DNA of 64,000 nt from Solirubrobacter deserti (GTDB taxonomy: Bacteria; Actinomycetota; Thermoleophilia; Solirubrobacterales; Solirubrobacteraceae), in the NCBI RefSeq assembly GCF_027587175.1, contig NZ_JAPCID010000021.1:52507-116506 (forward strand). The letters run 5' to 3'. Within the stretch, counting starts at the first letter, position 1; each line of letters starts with the position of its first letter. Under the pieces are notes generated by a model, which was not told the DNA's origin, did no database searches, and worked only from the letters and a program-made list of their open reading frames with translations. Of this stretch, positions 24,454 through 32,884 are shown in pieces. Position numbers and translations under genes: made by a program.

Positions 24454-26012
24454 GCCGGCGGGCCGTTGACGCCCTTGATCGACTTCTGCCCGCGCGCCAC
24501 CGAGTAGGTGAAGCCGGTGGACGGGAGCGTCGCGCGCGAGCGGCGCTTGATCGTCTGCACGCGCTTGAAGCTGACATCGAACTTGGTCGGGCTGGCCTCG
24601 ACGAGCCCGTAGCCGTGGTGGTCGAAGTCGGCCTGGTCGACCCACGGGTTCAGGCCGCGCAGCGTGTCGATGATCGCCTGCGGCGTGTTCGGGTTGGCGT
24701 CGTTGCCCGGCAGCGTCTGCCCGCCGCCGACCGGCAGGTCGGTCTCCCCGAACGACTGCGACGTGATCGAGCCGCCGACGAACTCCAGCGCCACCGACTC
24801 GCCGCGCTGGCGCTGCGTACGCACGTCGCCGGCGATGAACGTGTGGATGTCGCCCGTGACGAACACGACGTCCTGGATCGCGCGGGAGCGGATGTGCTCG
24901 AGCAGTTCCTCACGCTCGTTGCTGTAGCCCTGCCAGGAGTCGAACGTGTAGTACGCGCCGCCGAGCAGCTCGGCGTTCATCATCATCGTCTCGTTGCCGA
25001 TGACCTTCCACGCGGCGGGGGAGGAAGCCAGGCGCTGCTTGACCCAGTCCATCTGTGCGCGACCGAGGTACGCGCGCGGAGCGTCGTAGCCGGCGCACGG
25101 GACCGCGACGGCGTCGTTGCACGGCTGGTCGTCGCGGTACTGGCGCTGGTCGAGCATGATCATGTCGACGGTGTTGCCGAAGCGCAGGCCGCGGTAGATG
25201 CGGCTGCGGCCGGACGCGAAGAACGGCATCGCCTCGAAGTACGCCTTGTAGCCGGCGTTCTTGCGGGCGGTGTTGTACTTCCCCGCGGGCAGCCCGCCGG
25301 CGGGCGCGCTGCCGGCGTAGTTGTCGATCACCTCATGGTCGTCCCAGGTGGCGATCATCGGGAACTTCGCGTGCACGTCGCGCAGCGCCTTGTCGGAGCG
25401 GTAGAGCGCGTACTTGTCGCGGTAGTCGTCGAGCGACCGGGCCTCGCCGATGGGGTCGTTGCGGACGCCGGTCTGGCCCCGGCGGTGATAGGCCTCGGCG
25501 TAGATGTAGTCGCCGAGGTTGACGACGAAATCGACGTCCTCGCGCGCCATCAGCTCGTAGGCGTTGTAGTAGCCGTGCGTGTAGTCCGCGCAGCTGAAGA
25601 ACGCGAACTTGACCGTCTCGTTGGAGTCCTCCGGCAGCGCGGTCTGGAAGCGGCCGACGGGGGACTGGGTCGTGCGGGTCTCGAAGCGGTAGAAGTAGCG
25701 CTCGTGCGGGTCCAGGCCCCTGATCCGCGCCTTCACGGAGTAGCCGTCGCGCGCGCTCGTGGTGATGTTGCGCGAGGCCACCACGCGGCGGAAGGCGGCG
25801 TCGCGCGCGACCTCGAGCCGCACCTGGCCGCGCCCCTCGGCGTCGTCGAGCAGCGTCAGCAACGTGATCCCGTCCGGCGTCGGGTCCCCGGACAGGACGC
25901 CCTGGCGGAAGCGTCCGTCGCGCAGGACGGCGGCGCGGGCGGTGGCCGGCGGGAGCAGCAGGACGGCAGCGCCGGCGGCGCCGCGCCGGACGAGCTGGCG
26001 ACGGGTCAGCAT
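24450..26012 (-). CDS. phoD: PhoD-family alkaline phosphatase/phosphodiesterase, Tat-exported
   Basis: A 520-residue protein. The N-terminus TRRQLVRRGAAGAAVLLLPP is a twin-arginine signal, as known for PhoD. The mature chain has the PhoD N-terminal Fn3-like part (GVLSGDPTPDGITLLTLL), then metal-binding motifs FSCADYTHGYYN, VVNLGDYIYA, ATWDDHEVIDNY, VIGNETMMMNA and VFVTGDIHTF, which hold the Fe/Ca site. PhoD enzymes release phosphate from phosphodiesters outside the cell. ATG 26012 lies seven bases after TACGCT on the minus strand. It is the first gene of a pair with the epsilon-like peptide (ATGA). Confidence 0.9.
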   Translation of the reverse strand: MLTRRQLVRRGAAGAAVLLLPPATARAAVLRDGRFRQGVLSGDPTPDGITLLTLLDDAEGRGQVRLEVARDAAFRRVVASRNITTSARDGYSVKARIRGLDPHERYFYRFETRTTQSPVGRFQTALPEDSNETVKFAFFSCADYTHGYYNAYELMAREDVDFVVNLGDYIYAEAYHRRGQTGVRNDPIGEARSLDDYRDKYALYRSDKALRDVHAKFPMIATWDDHEVIDNYAGSAPAGGLPAGKYNTARKNAGYKAYFEAMPFFASGRSRIYRGLRFGNTVDMIMLDQRQYRDDQPCNDAVAVPCAGYDAPRAYLGRAQMDWVKQRLASSPAAWKVIGNETMMMNAELLGGAYYTFDSWQGYSNEREELLEHIRSRAIQDVVFVTGDIHTFIAGDVRTQRQRGESVALEFVGGSITSQSFGETDLPVGGGQTLPGNDANPNTPQAIIDTLRGLNPWVDQADFDHHGYGLVEASPTKFDVSFKRVQTIKRRSRATLPSTGFTYSVARGQKSIKGVNGPPA

Positions 26013-26019
26013 GGGCGCG

Positions 26020-26025
26020 AGCGTA
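26020..26025 (-). promoter_or_regulatory. -10 box of phoD
   Basis: TACGCT on the minus strand, seven bases before ATG 26012, no Shine-Dalgarno; probably leaderless. Confidence 0.35.
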
Positions 26026-26096
26026 CCGACTTTGGTCGAAGTGCAAGTCGACTGCGGCCGGATGTTCACGGCCCGCGAGACGCCGATGATCGGGGC

Positions 26097-26321
26097 ATGT
26101 CCAGTGCCGCCAAGGTCGTCGCCGTCATCGCCCTGATCGTGTTGCTCAATGTCGCGCTGCGGTTCGTCGACCTCCCGTCGGTCGACCTGTCGCTGCCGGA
26201 CATCGACGTCCCCGACTGGCTGCAGTGGGTCAACCGCGCCAAGAACGTCGTCGTGATCGGGCTGCTCGCGGCGGTCGTGATCGGCGCGGTCGTGAAAGAG
26301 ATGCACCGCGACCGCCACTAG
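26097..26321 (+). CDS. Small membrane protein with two transmembrane helices
   Basis: A 74-residue protein. Helix 1 is AAKVVAVIALIVLLNVAL, helix 2 is NVVVIGLLAAVVIGAVV. Between them is an amphipathic acidic stretch, VDLPSVDLSLPDIDVPDWLQ, with a repeated D-x-P/L pattern. The C-terminus is basic (KEMHRDRH). I do not recognise the family. It is followed after 17 bases by the propeller gene and may be co-transcribed with it. Confidence 0.6.
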   Translation: MSSAAKVVAVIALIVLLNVALRFVDLPSVDLSLPDIDVPDWLQWVNRAKNVVVIGLLAAVVIGAVVKEMHRDRH

Positions 26322-26338
26322 AGGAGTACGGTCGGCAC

Positions 26339-27937
26339 ATGCGTCGCCGCCTACTGCTCGGGATTCTTCTCACGCTCGTCGCGCTTCCGGCTCCGGCGGG
26401 CGCGGCCGTCATCCAGGACTTCAGCGGGTTCACGACCGGGACGAACGGGATCGCGCTCGGGCCGGACGGGAACTTCTGGGTCTCCGAGGAGTTCGGCAAC
26501 TCGGTCGCGCGGATGACGCCCGCGGGGCAGATCACCGGACGCTGGGCCGTGGGCGCGCGCCCGACGTCGATCGCGGCCGGGCCCAACGGGACGGTCTGGG
26601 TGTCGGTGACCGGCGCCAACCAGCTGGCCCGGTTCGACACGACGCAGGCCGCTCCGGCACCGCAGCTGATCCCGACCAACACGGGCGGTGCGGGCTGCGG
26701 CCCGGTCGGGATCGCCGACGGCGGCAACGGACGGATGTACTTCACGCAGCCCGGCACGTGCGGCGGCGACTCGTACATCGGGTCCGTGGACGCCAACGGC
26801 GCCGGCCAGGTGAAGAACACGACGCCGAACGCGGTGTTCGACCTCGCGGTCAGCGGCGGCAAGCTCTTCGCGCCCGACTTCTTCAACGACCGCGTCCTGC
26901 GTTACTCGCTTGCGCTCGGCGCCTTCGAGACGGCAGTGGGCGTGCCCGGTTCGCCCGACGGCGTGACGGTGGACGGACAGGGCAACGTGTGGGTGTCCCA
27001 ATTCGGGGGCAGCGGCGTCGCCCGCTTCCCCGCGACGCAGAACGGCGGCGCGGCCCAGACGTTCGGCGGCTCCGTCACCGCGCCGTTCGGCATCGTCGCC
27101 GCGCCTGACGGTCGCGTGTACGCCGCCGGAAGCGAGAGCGGCAACCTCGTCCGCGTGTCCGCCGACGGGACGTTCAAGTCCTTCCCGGCGGGCGGCAAGC
27201 CCTGGGACATCGTCGCCGGGCCGGACGGCGACCTCTACTTCACCGACCTGGACTCCGGGCGGGTGCGGCGCTTCGTCAGCAGCGCGCCGCGCGTCGGGGC
27301 GGCTGGCGGCGTGGCGACCGCCACGACGAGCGCCAACGTCTCGGCGACGGTCGACGCGCGCGGGAACGCCACCACGGTCACCTTCGAGTACGGACCGACC
27401 ACCGCGTACGGCAGCGCGGTCACCGTCGCGGCGAGCGGCGTCGGGCCGTTCCCAGTCGGCGCGACGCTCAGCGGACTCGCGGCCGGGACGACATATCACG
27501 CCCGTGTGCGTGCGATCAATGAAGAGGGCGAGGCCGCGCCCAGCGGCGACTTCACCTTTACGACGCCCGCCCCGCCGCCGCCCCCGCCGGTCGAGAAGGT
27601 GCTCAAGGCGCGCGCGAGCTTCAGCTGGGGCTTCACCGGCGCGCGCACCGTGCTCACCCGCATCCGCATCACCGACCTCGAAGGCGGTGAGACGGTCCGC
27701 ATCACGTGCGCCGGCGGCAAGAAGAAGGGCTGCCCGCTCAAGTCGAAGACCTACCGCAACGTGAAGGCGGGCAACCGGTCGCTGACGAGCCTGTTCGGGA
27801 AGAAGCGCAAGCTGCGCACCGGGGCGAAGATCGAGGTGCGGATCACCAAGGCGGGCGCGACCGGGTCGGTGGCGACGCTCACGATCGGCAAGCGCAAGAA
27901 GGACCCGAGGATCGTGCGGCGGCCGCTGAAGCCGTGA
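26339..27937 (+). CDS. Secreted streptogramin lyase-like (Vgb/NHL) beta-propeller with Fn3-like domain
   Basis: A 532-residue secreted protein: signal peptide RRLLLGILLTLVALPAPAGA, then a propeller of about six blades (GIALGPDGNFWVSEEFGNSV, SIAAGPNGTVWVSVTGANQL, DIVAGPDGDLYFTDLDSGRV). A fibronectin-type domain follows at about 350-415 (TVTFEYGPTTAYGS, TTYHARVRAINEEGEA), then a Pro linker and a Lys/Arg-rich C-terminal beta domain that may bind the cell surface. Vgb proper opens streptogramin B, but most similar propellers in soil actinobacteria have no known activity. ATG 26339 has AGGAG 11 bases upstream. The end overlaps the convergent LysR gene by 59 bases. Confidence 0.8.
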   Translation: MRRRLLLGILLTLVALPAPAGAAVIQDFSGFTTGTNGIALGPDGNFWVSEEFGNSVARMTPAGQITGRWAVGARPTSIAAGPNGTVWVSVTGANQLARFDTTQAAPAPQLIPTNTGGAGCGPVGIADGGNGRMYFTQPGTCGGDSYIGSVDANGAGQVKNTTPNAVFDLAVSGGKLFAPDFFNDRVLRYSLALGAFETAVGVPGSPDGVTVDGQGNVWVSQFGGSGVARFPATQNGGAAQTFGGSVTAPFGIVAAPDGRVYAAGSESGNLVRVSADGTFKSFPAGGKPWDIVAGPDGDLYFTDLDSGRVRRFVSSAPRVGAAGGVATATTSANVSATVDARGNATTVTFEYGPTTAYGSAVTVAASGVGPFPVGATLSGLAAGTTYHARVRAINEEGEAAPSGDFTFTTPAPPPPPPVEKVLKARASFSWGFTGARTVLTRIRITDLEGGETVRITCAGGKKKGCPLKSKTYRNVKAGNRSLTSLFGKKRKLRTGAKIEVRITKAGATGSVATLTIGKRKKDPRIVRRPLKP

Positions 27938-28790
27938 GGACGTCCAGGACGAGGGCGACCGAGCGCCGCGTGAGCGCCTCTTCGCGGTGCAGGACGAGCA
28001 AGTCCCGGCGGGCGACGGGGTCGAGCGAGCGGCGCTCGACCGCTCCCGCCGGGGCGAGCACGAACGACGGCAGGACCGTCACGCCCAGCCCGCGCTGGAC
28101 GGCGTAGAGCAGCGCTTCGTGGCTGAACAGGCGGCCGGCGAAGCGCGGCTCGAAGCCCGCCTGCCGGCAGCGGCGGATGATGTGGCCCTCGAGCTCGGTG
28201 CCGTCCAGCAGCCACGGATGCTCGCGGAGGTCGGCCAGCGCGCCGCTGAACGGCGTGCCCGGCGGTAGCACGGCCTGCAGCTCGTCTTGCGCGAGCGGCA
28301 CCGACCGCAGTTGCGGGGTATGTGGGAACGTGCCGTCGCCGAAATCGGCCACGATCGCGAGGTCGACCTCGCCGCGTTCGAGCGCGGGCACGTTCTCGGC
28401 CGGCTCGAGCTCGGCGAGCTGGACGCTGATGCCCGGGTGCACGCGGGCGACCTCGGCCGCGGCGTCGATCACGAAGCCGCGCATCGCGCTCGTGAACGCG
28501 GACACGCGGACGCTGCCGGCGGGTGCGTCACGCAGCGCGCGCAACGCCTCCTCGGCCGCCTCGATGCGCTCGAGGATCAGCCGAGCGTGGCCGGCCAGCG
28601 CGACGCCCGTGTCGGTCAGCGCGACCGTGCGCCCGTGCCGCTCCAGCAGGGCCGCGCCGCTTTCGCGCTCCAGCGCCGCGAGCTGCTGGGACACCGCCGA
28701 CGGACTCATGGAGGCGGCGCTCGCCACCGCCCGGACCGTTCCGAGGCTCTCGAGCTGGATCAGCAGGCGCAGGCGGCGTGGGTCGAGCAC
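27879..28790 (-). CDS. LysR-type regulator, probable DgdR-like controller of the dialkylglycine decarboxylase gene
   Basis: A 303-residue protein. The N-terminal helix-turn-helix reads RRLRLLIQLESLGTVRAVAS, then AASMSPSAVSQQLAALERES, and is followed by a periplasmic-binding-like effector domain (VRVSAFTSAMRGFVIDAAAE, VDLAIVADFG, GLGVTVLPSFVLA). It is divergent from the decarboxylase gene with 75 bases between. A LysR-type regulator (DgdR) is known to control dialkylglycine decarboxylase in Burkholderia, so the same role is inferred here. Start GTG 28790, 11 bases after TAAAGT on the minus strand. The C-terminal 20 residues overlap the convergent propeller gene and may be poorly conserved. Confidence 0.8.
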   Translation of the reverse strand: MLDPRRLRLLIQLESLGTVRAVASAASMSPSAVSQQLAALERESGAALLERHGRTVALTDTGVALAGHARLILERIEAAEEALRALRDAPAGSVRVSAFTSAMRGFVIDAAAEVARVHPGISVQLAELEPAENVPALERGEVDLAIVADFGDGTFPHTPQLRSVPLAQDELQAVLPPGTPFSGALADLREHPWLLDGTELEGHIIRRCRQAGFEPRFAGRLFSHEALLYAVQRGLGVTVLPSFVLAPAGAVERRSLDPVARRDLLVLHREEALTRRSVALVLDVLTASAAAARSSGPSCACRS

Positions 28791-28809
28791 TGTGAAGCAC
28801 AACTTTACA
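28791..28809. promoter_or_regulatory. LysR-type dyad upstream of dgdA
   Basis: TGTGAAGCACAACTTTACA: imperfect inverted repeat TGTGAAG / CTTTACA around a 5-base centre, a T-N11-A type LysR box. It abuts the regulator start codon and contains that gene's own -10 (TAAAGT), which would allow autoregulation together with control of the divergent decarboxylase promoter. Confidence 0.45.
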
Positions 28810-28829
28810 GCCAGAGCAGAAAATGTCGC

Positions 28830-28858
28830 TGGACCTGCACGGTCGGTCGAGCTAGCTT
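28830..28858 (+). promoter_or_regulatory. Promoter of dgdA
   Basis: TGGACC (28830-28835), a 17-base spacer and TAGCTT (28853-28858). The -10 ends seven bases before ATG 28866, so the transcript is probably leaderless. The LysR dyad lies 20 bases upstream of the -35. Confidence 0.45.
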
Positions 28859-28865
28859 GCGGTAC

Positions 28866-30194
28866 ATGAGCGTGCTTGCCGAGACCGGGCTGGACCCGGC
28901 GTTCTGGTCCGACGTCGACCGTCACGTCGTCCGTTACAACCCGACCTTCGTGCCGGTGATCGTCGAGCGCGCTGAGGGCAGCACGCTCTACACGGCCGAC
29001 GGCCGGGAGCTGATCGACTTCACGTCGGGTCAGATGAGCGCGATCCTCGGCCACTCGCACCCGGCGATCGTCGCGACGGTGCGCGAGGCGGTCGGCACGC
29101 TCGACCACCTGTTCAGCGGCATGCTCTCGCGGCCGGTCGTCGACCTCTCGCGGCGGCTGGCGGAGTCGCTGCCGGACCCGTTGACCAAGACCATGCTGCT
29201 CACGACGGGCGCGGAGTCCAACGAGGCCGCGATCCGGATGGCCAAGCTCGTCACGGGCCGCCACGAGATCGTGGCGTTCAGCCGCTCCTGGCACGGCATG
29301 ACGGGCGGCGCGCAGAACGCGACCTACAGCGCCGGCCGCAAGGGCTACGGCCCCGCCAACGTCGGCAACTTCGTCCTGCCGACGCCGGACACCTACCGCC
29401 CGGACATCGAGACGGCCGACGGCGAGCTCGACTGGCGCCGCCAGCTGGACCTCGGCTTCCAGCTCATCGACGCCCAGTCCACGGGCGCGCTCGCGGCCTG
29501 CATCGTGGAGCCGATCCTGTCCAGCGGCGGCATCCTCGTCCCGCCGCCCGGCTACTTCGCCGCGCTGCGCGAGCACTGCGACGCGCGCGGGATGCTGCTG
29601 ATCTTCGACGAGGCGCAGACCGCGCTGTACCGCACGGGCGATCGCTACGGCTTCGAGCGCGACGGTGTCGTGCCCGACATCATCACGATGTCCAAGACGC
29701 TCGGCGCGGGCCTGCCGCTGGCCGCGGTCGTCACCACTGACGAGATCGAGGCCGCCGCCTTCGAGCGCAAGTTCCTCTTCTACACGACGCACATCAGCGA
29801 CCCGCTCGTCGCCTCCGTCGGCAACACCGTCCTGGACGTGCTCGAGCACGACGGCGTCGGCGCGGCCGTGGCGGCCAAGGGCGAGCTGCTCGCGGCCGGG
29901 CTGCGCGAGCTGCAGGACCGCCACGCCGTCGTCGGCGACGTGCGCGGGCGCGGGCTCATGCAGGGCCTGGAGATCGTGCTCGACCGCGAGACCAAGGAGA
30001 GCTCGCCGGCGCTCGGCACGGCCGTCATGGACCGCTGCCTGGAGCTCGGCCTGCACCTGAACATCGTCAACCTGCCCGAGCTGTCGGGCACGTTCCGGAT
30101 CGCGCCCGCGCTCACGATCACCGACGACGAGCTGCGCCGTGCGCTCGAGATCCTCGACCAGTCGTTGACCGAGGTCGCGCCGAAGTTCGTCTAG
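28866..30194 (+). CDS. dgdA: 2,2-dialkylglycine decarboxylase-type class III aminotransferase
   Basis: A 442-residue PLP enzyme, the family's usual size. Strong matches to dialkylglycine decarboxylase are DFTSGQMSAILGHSHP, LLTTGAESNEAAIRMAKLVT, SWHGMTGGAQNATYSAGR, LIFDEAQTALYRTGDRYGFE, MSKTLGAGLPLAAVVTT (PLP Lys) and FYTTHISDPLVASVG. The C-terminus (GLHLNIVNLPELSGTFRIAP) also fits. The enzyme decarboxylates 2,2-dialkylglycines such as 2-aminoisobutyrate and transfers the amino group to pyruvate. The adjacent divergent LysR gene supports this. It converges on the TetR gene with a four-base overlap. Confidence 0.85.
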   Translation: MSVLAETGLDPAFWSDVDRHVVRYNPTFVPVIVERAEGSTLYTADGRELIDFTSGQMSAILGHSHPAIVATVREAVGTLDHLFSGMLSRPVVDLSRRLAESLPDPLTKTMLLTTGAESNEAAIRMAKLVTGRHEIVAFSRSWHGMTGGAQNATYSAGRKGYGPANVGNFVLPTPDTYRPDIETADGELDWRRQLDLGFQLIDAQSTGALAACIVEPILSSGGILVPPPGYFAALREHCDARGMLLIFDEAQTALYRTGDRYGFERDGVVPDIITMSKTLGAGLPLAAVVTTDEIEAAAFERKFLFYTTHISDPLVASVGNTVLDVLEHDGVGAAVAAKGELLAAGLRELQDRHAVVGDVRGRGLMQGLEIVLDRETKESSPALGTAVMDRCLELGLHLNIVNLPELSGTFRIAPALTITDDELRRALEILDQSLTEVAPKFV

Positions 30195-30859
30195 GGCTCG
30201 TCCGGGACGGTCAGCGCCCAGAACGCGCGCAGCACGGCCCGGGCGGCGACGGCCGGGTCGAGGCTGGTGTCGTAACGGTGCACGAGCAGCAGCCCTTCCA
30301 GGAACGCGTTGACCACGACGGCCAGCTCGCGCGGCGTGAAGCCCGGTGCCGGACGGCGGCCGGTCGCGGCGAGCAGCGCGTCGTACACCGGGGCGAAGAT
30401 GTCGAGCACGTCCTGCTGCAACCCGCGTAGCCGCGCGGCGACGGCGGGTTCGGCGTCGCACATGGCGAGCGCGAGCAGGTGTACGCGCTCGCCGGCGGTG
30501 GCCTCGGTACCGGCCGAACCCGGCCGGAAGGCGGCCATGTTGCTCTCGATCGCGGCGGCGACGCTGTCGAGATCCCCGGCGCCGAGCTGTTCGGCGGCGG
30601 CGACGTAGCCGGCCACGGACGCCTGCGCCTCGAGCCGTGAGCGCTCGCAGAAGCGGTCGAGCAGCGCGTCCGCGAGCCGCCCGCGATCGAACGACAGCGA
30701 GCCCTCCGCGGCGCGGAACTGGTAGCGCACGGTCCCCGGCGACCAGCGGGCGTCCTCGGCCAGGCGCTCCGGCGTCAACGCCGCCAGCAGCTCGCCGAAG
30801 GTCATCTGGTCGACGACCGCGAGGGCGCTCTCGACGATCCTCTCGCGCGTGGAGTCCAT
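30191..30859 (-). CDS. TetR-family transcriptional regulator
   Basis: A 222-residue protein. The N-terminal helix-turn-helix (TRERIVESALAVVDQMTFGE to WSPGTVRYQFRAAEGSLSFD) is somewhat divergent from classic TetR but keeps the GTVRYQF recognition helix. The rest is an all-helical ligand-binding domain (EALLAATGRRPAPGFTPREL...). Target unknown. A 16-bp dyad 20 bases upstream of the start suggests autorepression; no other gene is divergent and close, so the regulator may act at a distance or on the 31.0-kb secreted gene. It overlaps the convergent dgdA by four bases. Confidence 0.75.
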   Translation of the reverse strand: MDSTRERIVESALAVVDQMTFGELLAALTPERLAEDARWSPGTVRYQFRAAEGSLSFDRGRLADALLDRFCERSRLEAQASVAGYVAAAEQLGAGDLDSVAAAIESNMAAFRPGSAGTEATAGERVHLLALAMCDAEPAVAARLRGLQQDVLDIFAPVYDALLAATGRRPAPGFTPRELAVVVNAFLEGLLLVHRYDTSLDPAVAARAVLRAFWALTVPDEP

Positions 30860-30865
30860 CGGCGG

Positions 30866-30895
30866 ACGATAGACCGCCTTTGTGGGATCTCACAA
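30866..30895 (-). promoter_or_regulatory. TetR promoter with operator dyad
   Basis: Minus-strand TATCGT (30866-30871) lies six bases before ATG 30859. Upstream is TTGTGGGATCTCACAA (30880-30895), a 16-bp inverted repeat with one mismatched pair, placed where a repressor would block the promoter. The rest of 30896-31008 shows no further feature. Confidence 0.45.
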
Positions 30896-31008
30896 CCGCG
30901 CCGTCCGGAGCCGGAGTAGGCTGCGCCGCCAGCACGCTCACGATCCCCTGCGCGGCAGCGCCGGCCCCGAGGGTGTGCGCCTCGAGTTGACCCAAGACCT
31001 TCGCCCAC

Positions 31009-31016
31009 GGAAGGGG
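31009..31016 (+). promoter_or_regulatory. Shine-Dalgarno that selects a TTG start
   Basis: GGAAGGGG, eight bases before TTG 31025. The longer GTG at 31016 would overlap this sequence and cannot use it. Confidence 0.5.
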
Positions 31017-31024
31017 TGACGACC

Positions 31025-32149
31025 TTGCACGCCATTGTGAGGACTCTGCACGGTGCGACGACGGCGCGGCTGCGCGTCGGGGTCGTCGCGCTCGCGTTGG
31101 CCCTCTTCACCGCCGCGCCCGCCGCGGCCGACGGACCGTACGAGCCGAACGAGACGCTCGGGGCCGCGGCCGGGCCGTTGCCTGGCGGAACGACGGTGCT
31201 CGCCGCTCGCGAGACCGAGAACGACGTCGACTGGTACGCGTTCTACTCGTCCGGCGCGCGGCAGCTGGACATCCAGCTCCAGGTCTTCGAGTGCTCGCCC
31301 CAGCCCAACCTGTCGAGCCAGTCGATCCACTTCACCCTGCGCGACTCACGCGACCGGATCGTCAGCGAGGTGCGCGACCAAGAGAACGGCGTCGTCTCGC
31401 ACCTGCGCTACAGCACGGCCGGGCGGCGCAAGTTCTACATCGTCACGACGCCCGACATCACGCGCTGCAAGTACTCGATCCGGATCGATCCCGCCGACGC
31501 GGTGACGCCCGAGAGCCCCGGCCACGTGCTCGGGTTCAGCGGATCCGGAACCGTCCGAGCGTCAGTCGACGGGACCGAGATCGCGCGGCTCACCGACCCG
31601 GCCGGCGCGTCGGTCGACCTCGGCCACCTCGTGGAGCCTCAGCGGCTGACGCTGGAGGTCCTCAAGTCGGGCGCGGAGAGCTCCTGGACCTTCGGCCTCA
31701 CGCAGGACGAGTTGCTCGTCTTCAGCGACTCGGGAACCACGGCGCTGGGGGGTATGGGGTCCGTGGTCCGGCGGCTGGTCGTCGCGCCGTCCGGACAAGT
31801 CGTCGCCTCGTGCGCGGCGAGTGCCGACGAGGTGCTCGACAATCCCGTGGACGAGAACTGTGACGGGCAGGCCGACTACCGCAGTTCGGTGACCCTCGTC
31901 CGGCGCGGGAAGGGCTTCGCCGGCCGGTTGAGCTCGGCGGCCGCGGCCTGCGTCACACGCCGCGGCGTGCGCCTGTATCGCGAGGGACGCCGGCCGAAGC
32001 TGCTCGCGACGACCCGGGTGAGTCGGACGGGGCAGTTCCGCTTCTCCCAAGGGCGGCGGTCCGGTAAGCGAGCGTATGTCGTGGCGCCGGTGCTCGTGAC
32101 GCCGGCGGGCCGGTGCCTGCAAGTCCGCTCCCCGCGCGTCCGAGGCTGA
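31025..32149 (+). CDS. Secreted hypothetical protein with pre-peptidase-like domain
   Basis: About 374 residues with an N-terminal export signal (RVGVVALALALFTAAPAAADG). The start of the mature chain (DGPYEPNETLGAAAGPLPGG, then ARETENDVDWYAFYSSGARQ) matches the pattern of bacterial pre-peptidase C-terminal domains, beta sandwiches found on secreted enzymes: PNET/DVDWYAF is typical. The later part has DNPVDENCDGQADY, a calcium-binding-like loop, and a basic C-terminus. No catalytic domain is recognised. TTG 31025 is preferred because of the Shine-Dalgarno. A lipoprotein gene follows after three bases. Confidence 0.65.
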   Translation: MHAIVRTLHGATTARLRVGVVALALALFTAAPAAADGPYEPNETLGAAAGPLPGGTTVLAARETENDVDWYAFYSSGARQLDIQLQVFECSPQPNLSSQSIHFTLRDSRDRIVSEVRDQENGVVSHLRYSTAGRRKFYIVTTPDITRCKYSIRIDPADAVTPESPGHVLGFSGSGTVRASVDGTEIARLTDPAGASVDLGHLVEPQRLTLEVLKSGAESSWTFGLTQDELLVFSDSGTTALGGMGSVVRRLVVAPSGQVVASCAASADEVLDNPVDENCDGQADYRSSVTLVRRGKGFAGRLSSAAAACVTRRGVRLYREGRRPKLLATTRVSRTGQFRFSQGRRSGKRAYVVAPVLVTPAGRCLQVRSPRVRG

Positions 32150-32152
32150 GCC

Positions 32153-32872
32153 ATGACGCGTCACTTCGTCGTGCTCGCGCTCGCCGTGCTGTTCGCCGCC
32201 TGCGGTGGTGAGACGCCGAGCGCCAAGGCCCCGAGCGCCGCCGCCGGTGCTCCCGACCGGCGGGCCGCTGACGGCGAGGGCCTCGCGCGGTTCATCGTCG
32301 ACGGGTTCAACGACCGCCTGCTCGGCTGCGACTACGGCCGGGTGGTCGAAGGCCTGCAACAGCAGATCCGCCTGTTCGTCCCGGAGGCCCAGAGCAGCCT
32401 GTTCGGGTTCTACTCGATCGAGGACTATACGGGTGAACCGGACCCGTACGACCCGACTGTCCACTCCGCCGAGAATCCGCCGCCGACCCGCGAGGCCGAG
32501 CTCGCGAACCTGCTCGCGCTGTTCCCGGAGGGGCGGCTCGCCCAGGGACTGGCGAGCCCCGACGGCGGCGAAGGCGCGCCCTACTGGCCGTTCAACGGCG
32601 ACAACGACCTCGACCTGCAGGCGCTGGCGGGCATCTCGTTCGCGGAGATCTGCCGGACGGCCGTGCGGACGCTGTCGGGCGGCGACCCGGGGCGGCTGCG
32701 GGCGCAGTACCGGCGGGACGGCAGCGACGTCGATGGCCACCCGACGTGGATCCTCTCGTTCCCGCGCGGGAGCGCCGAGGACCGGACCCTGCGCGTCGAG
32801 GAGAACCGGCGGCTCGTTGTCAAGGAGACCGCGGACGGGTGGTCGATCCTCCGGTTCACGCCGAAGACCTGA
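32153..32872 (+). CDS. Putative lipoprotein of unknown function
   Basis: A 239-residue protein with a lipobox: RHFVVLALAVLFAAC, where Cys17 would be lipid-modified, followed by GGETPSAKAPSAAAG. The mature domain (ARFIVDGFNDRLLGCDYGRV, EICRTAVRTLSGGDPGRLRA, DGHPTWILSFPRG) is not recognised. Two cysteines at about 60 and 170 could pair. It starts three bases after the secreted protein gene and is likely its operon partner on the outer face of the membrane. Confidence 0.65.
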   Translation: MTRHFVVLALAVLFAACGGETPSAKAPSAAAGAPDRRAADGEGLARFIVDGFNDRLLGCDYGRVVEGLQQQIRLFVPEAQSSLFGFYSIEDYTGEPDPYDPTVHSAENPPPTREAELANLLALFPEGRLAQGLASPDGGEGAPYWPFNGDNDLDLQALAGISFAEICRTAVRTLSGGDPGRLRAQYRRDGSDVDGHPTWILSFPRGSAEDRTLRVEENRRLVVKETADGWSILRFTPKT

Positions 32873-32884
32873 ACCCCGTTACAT

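Noticed and set aside
26339..27937. True virginiamycin B lyase (antibiotic resistance) call
   Set aside because: The propeller is similar, but the Fn3-like domain, basic tail and secretion signal do not fit Vgb, and catalytic residues could not be confirmed.
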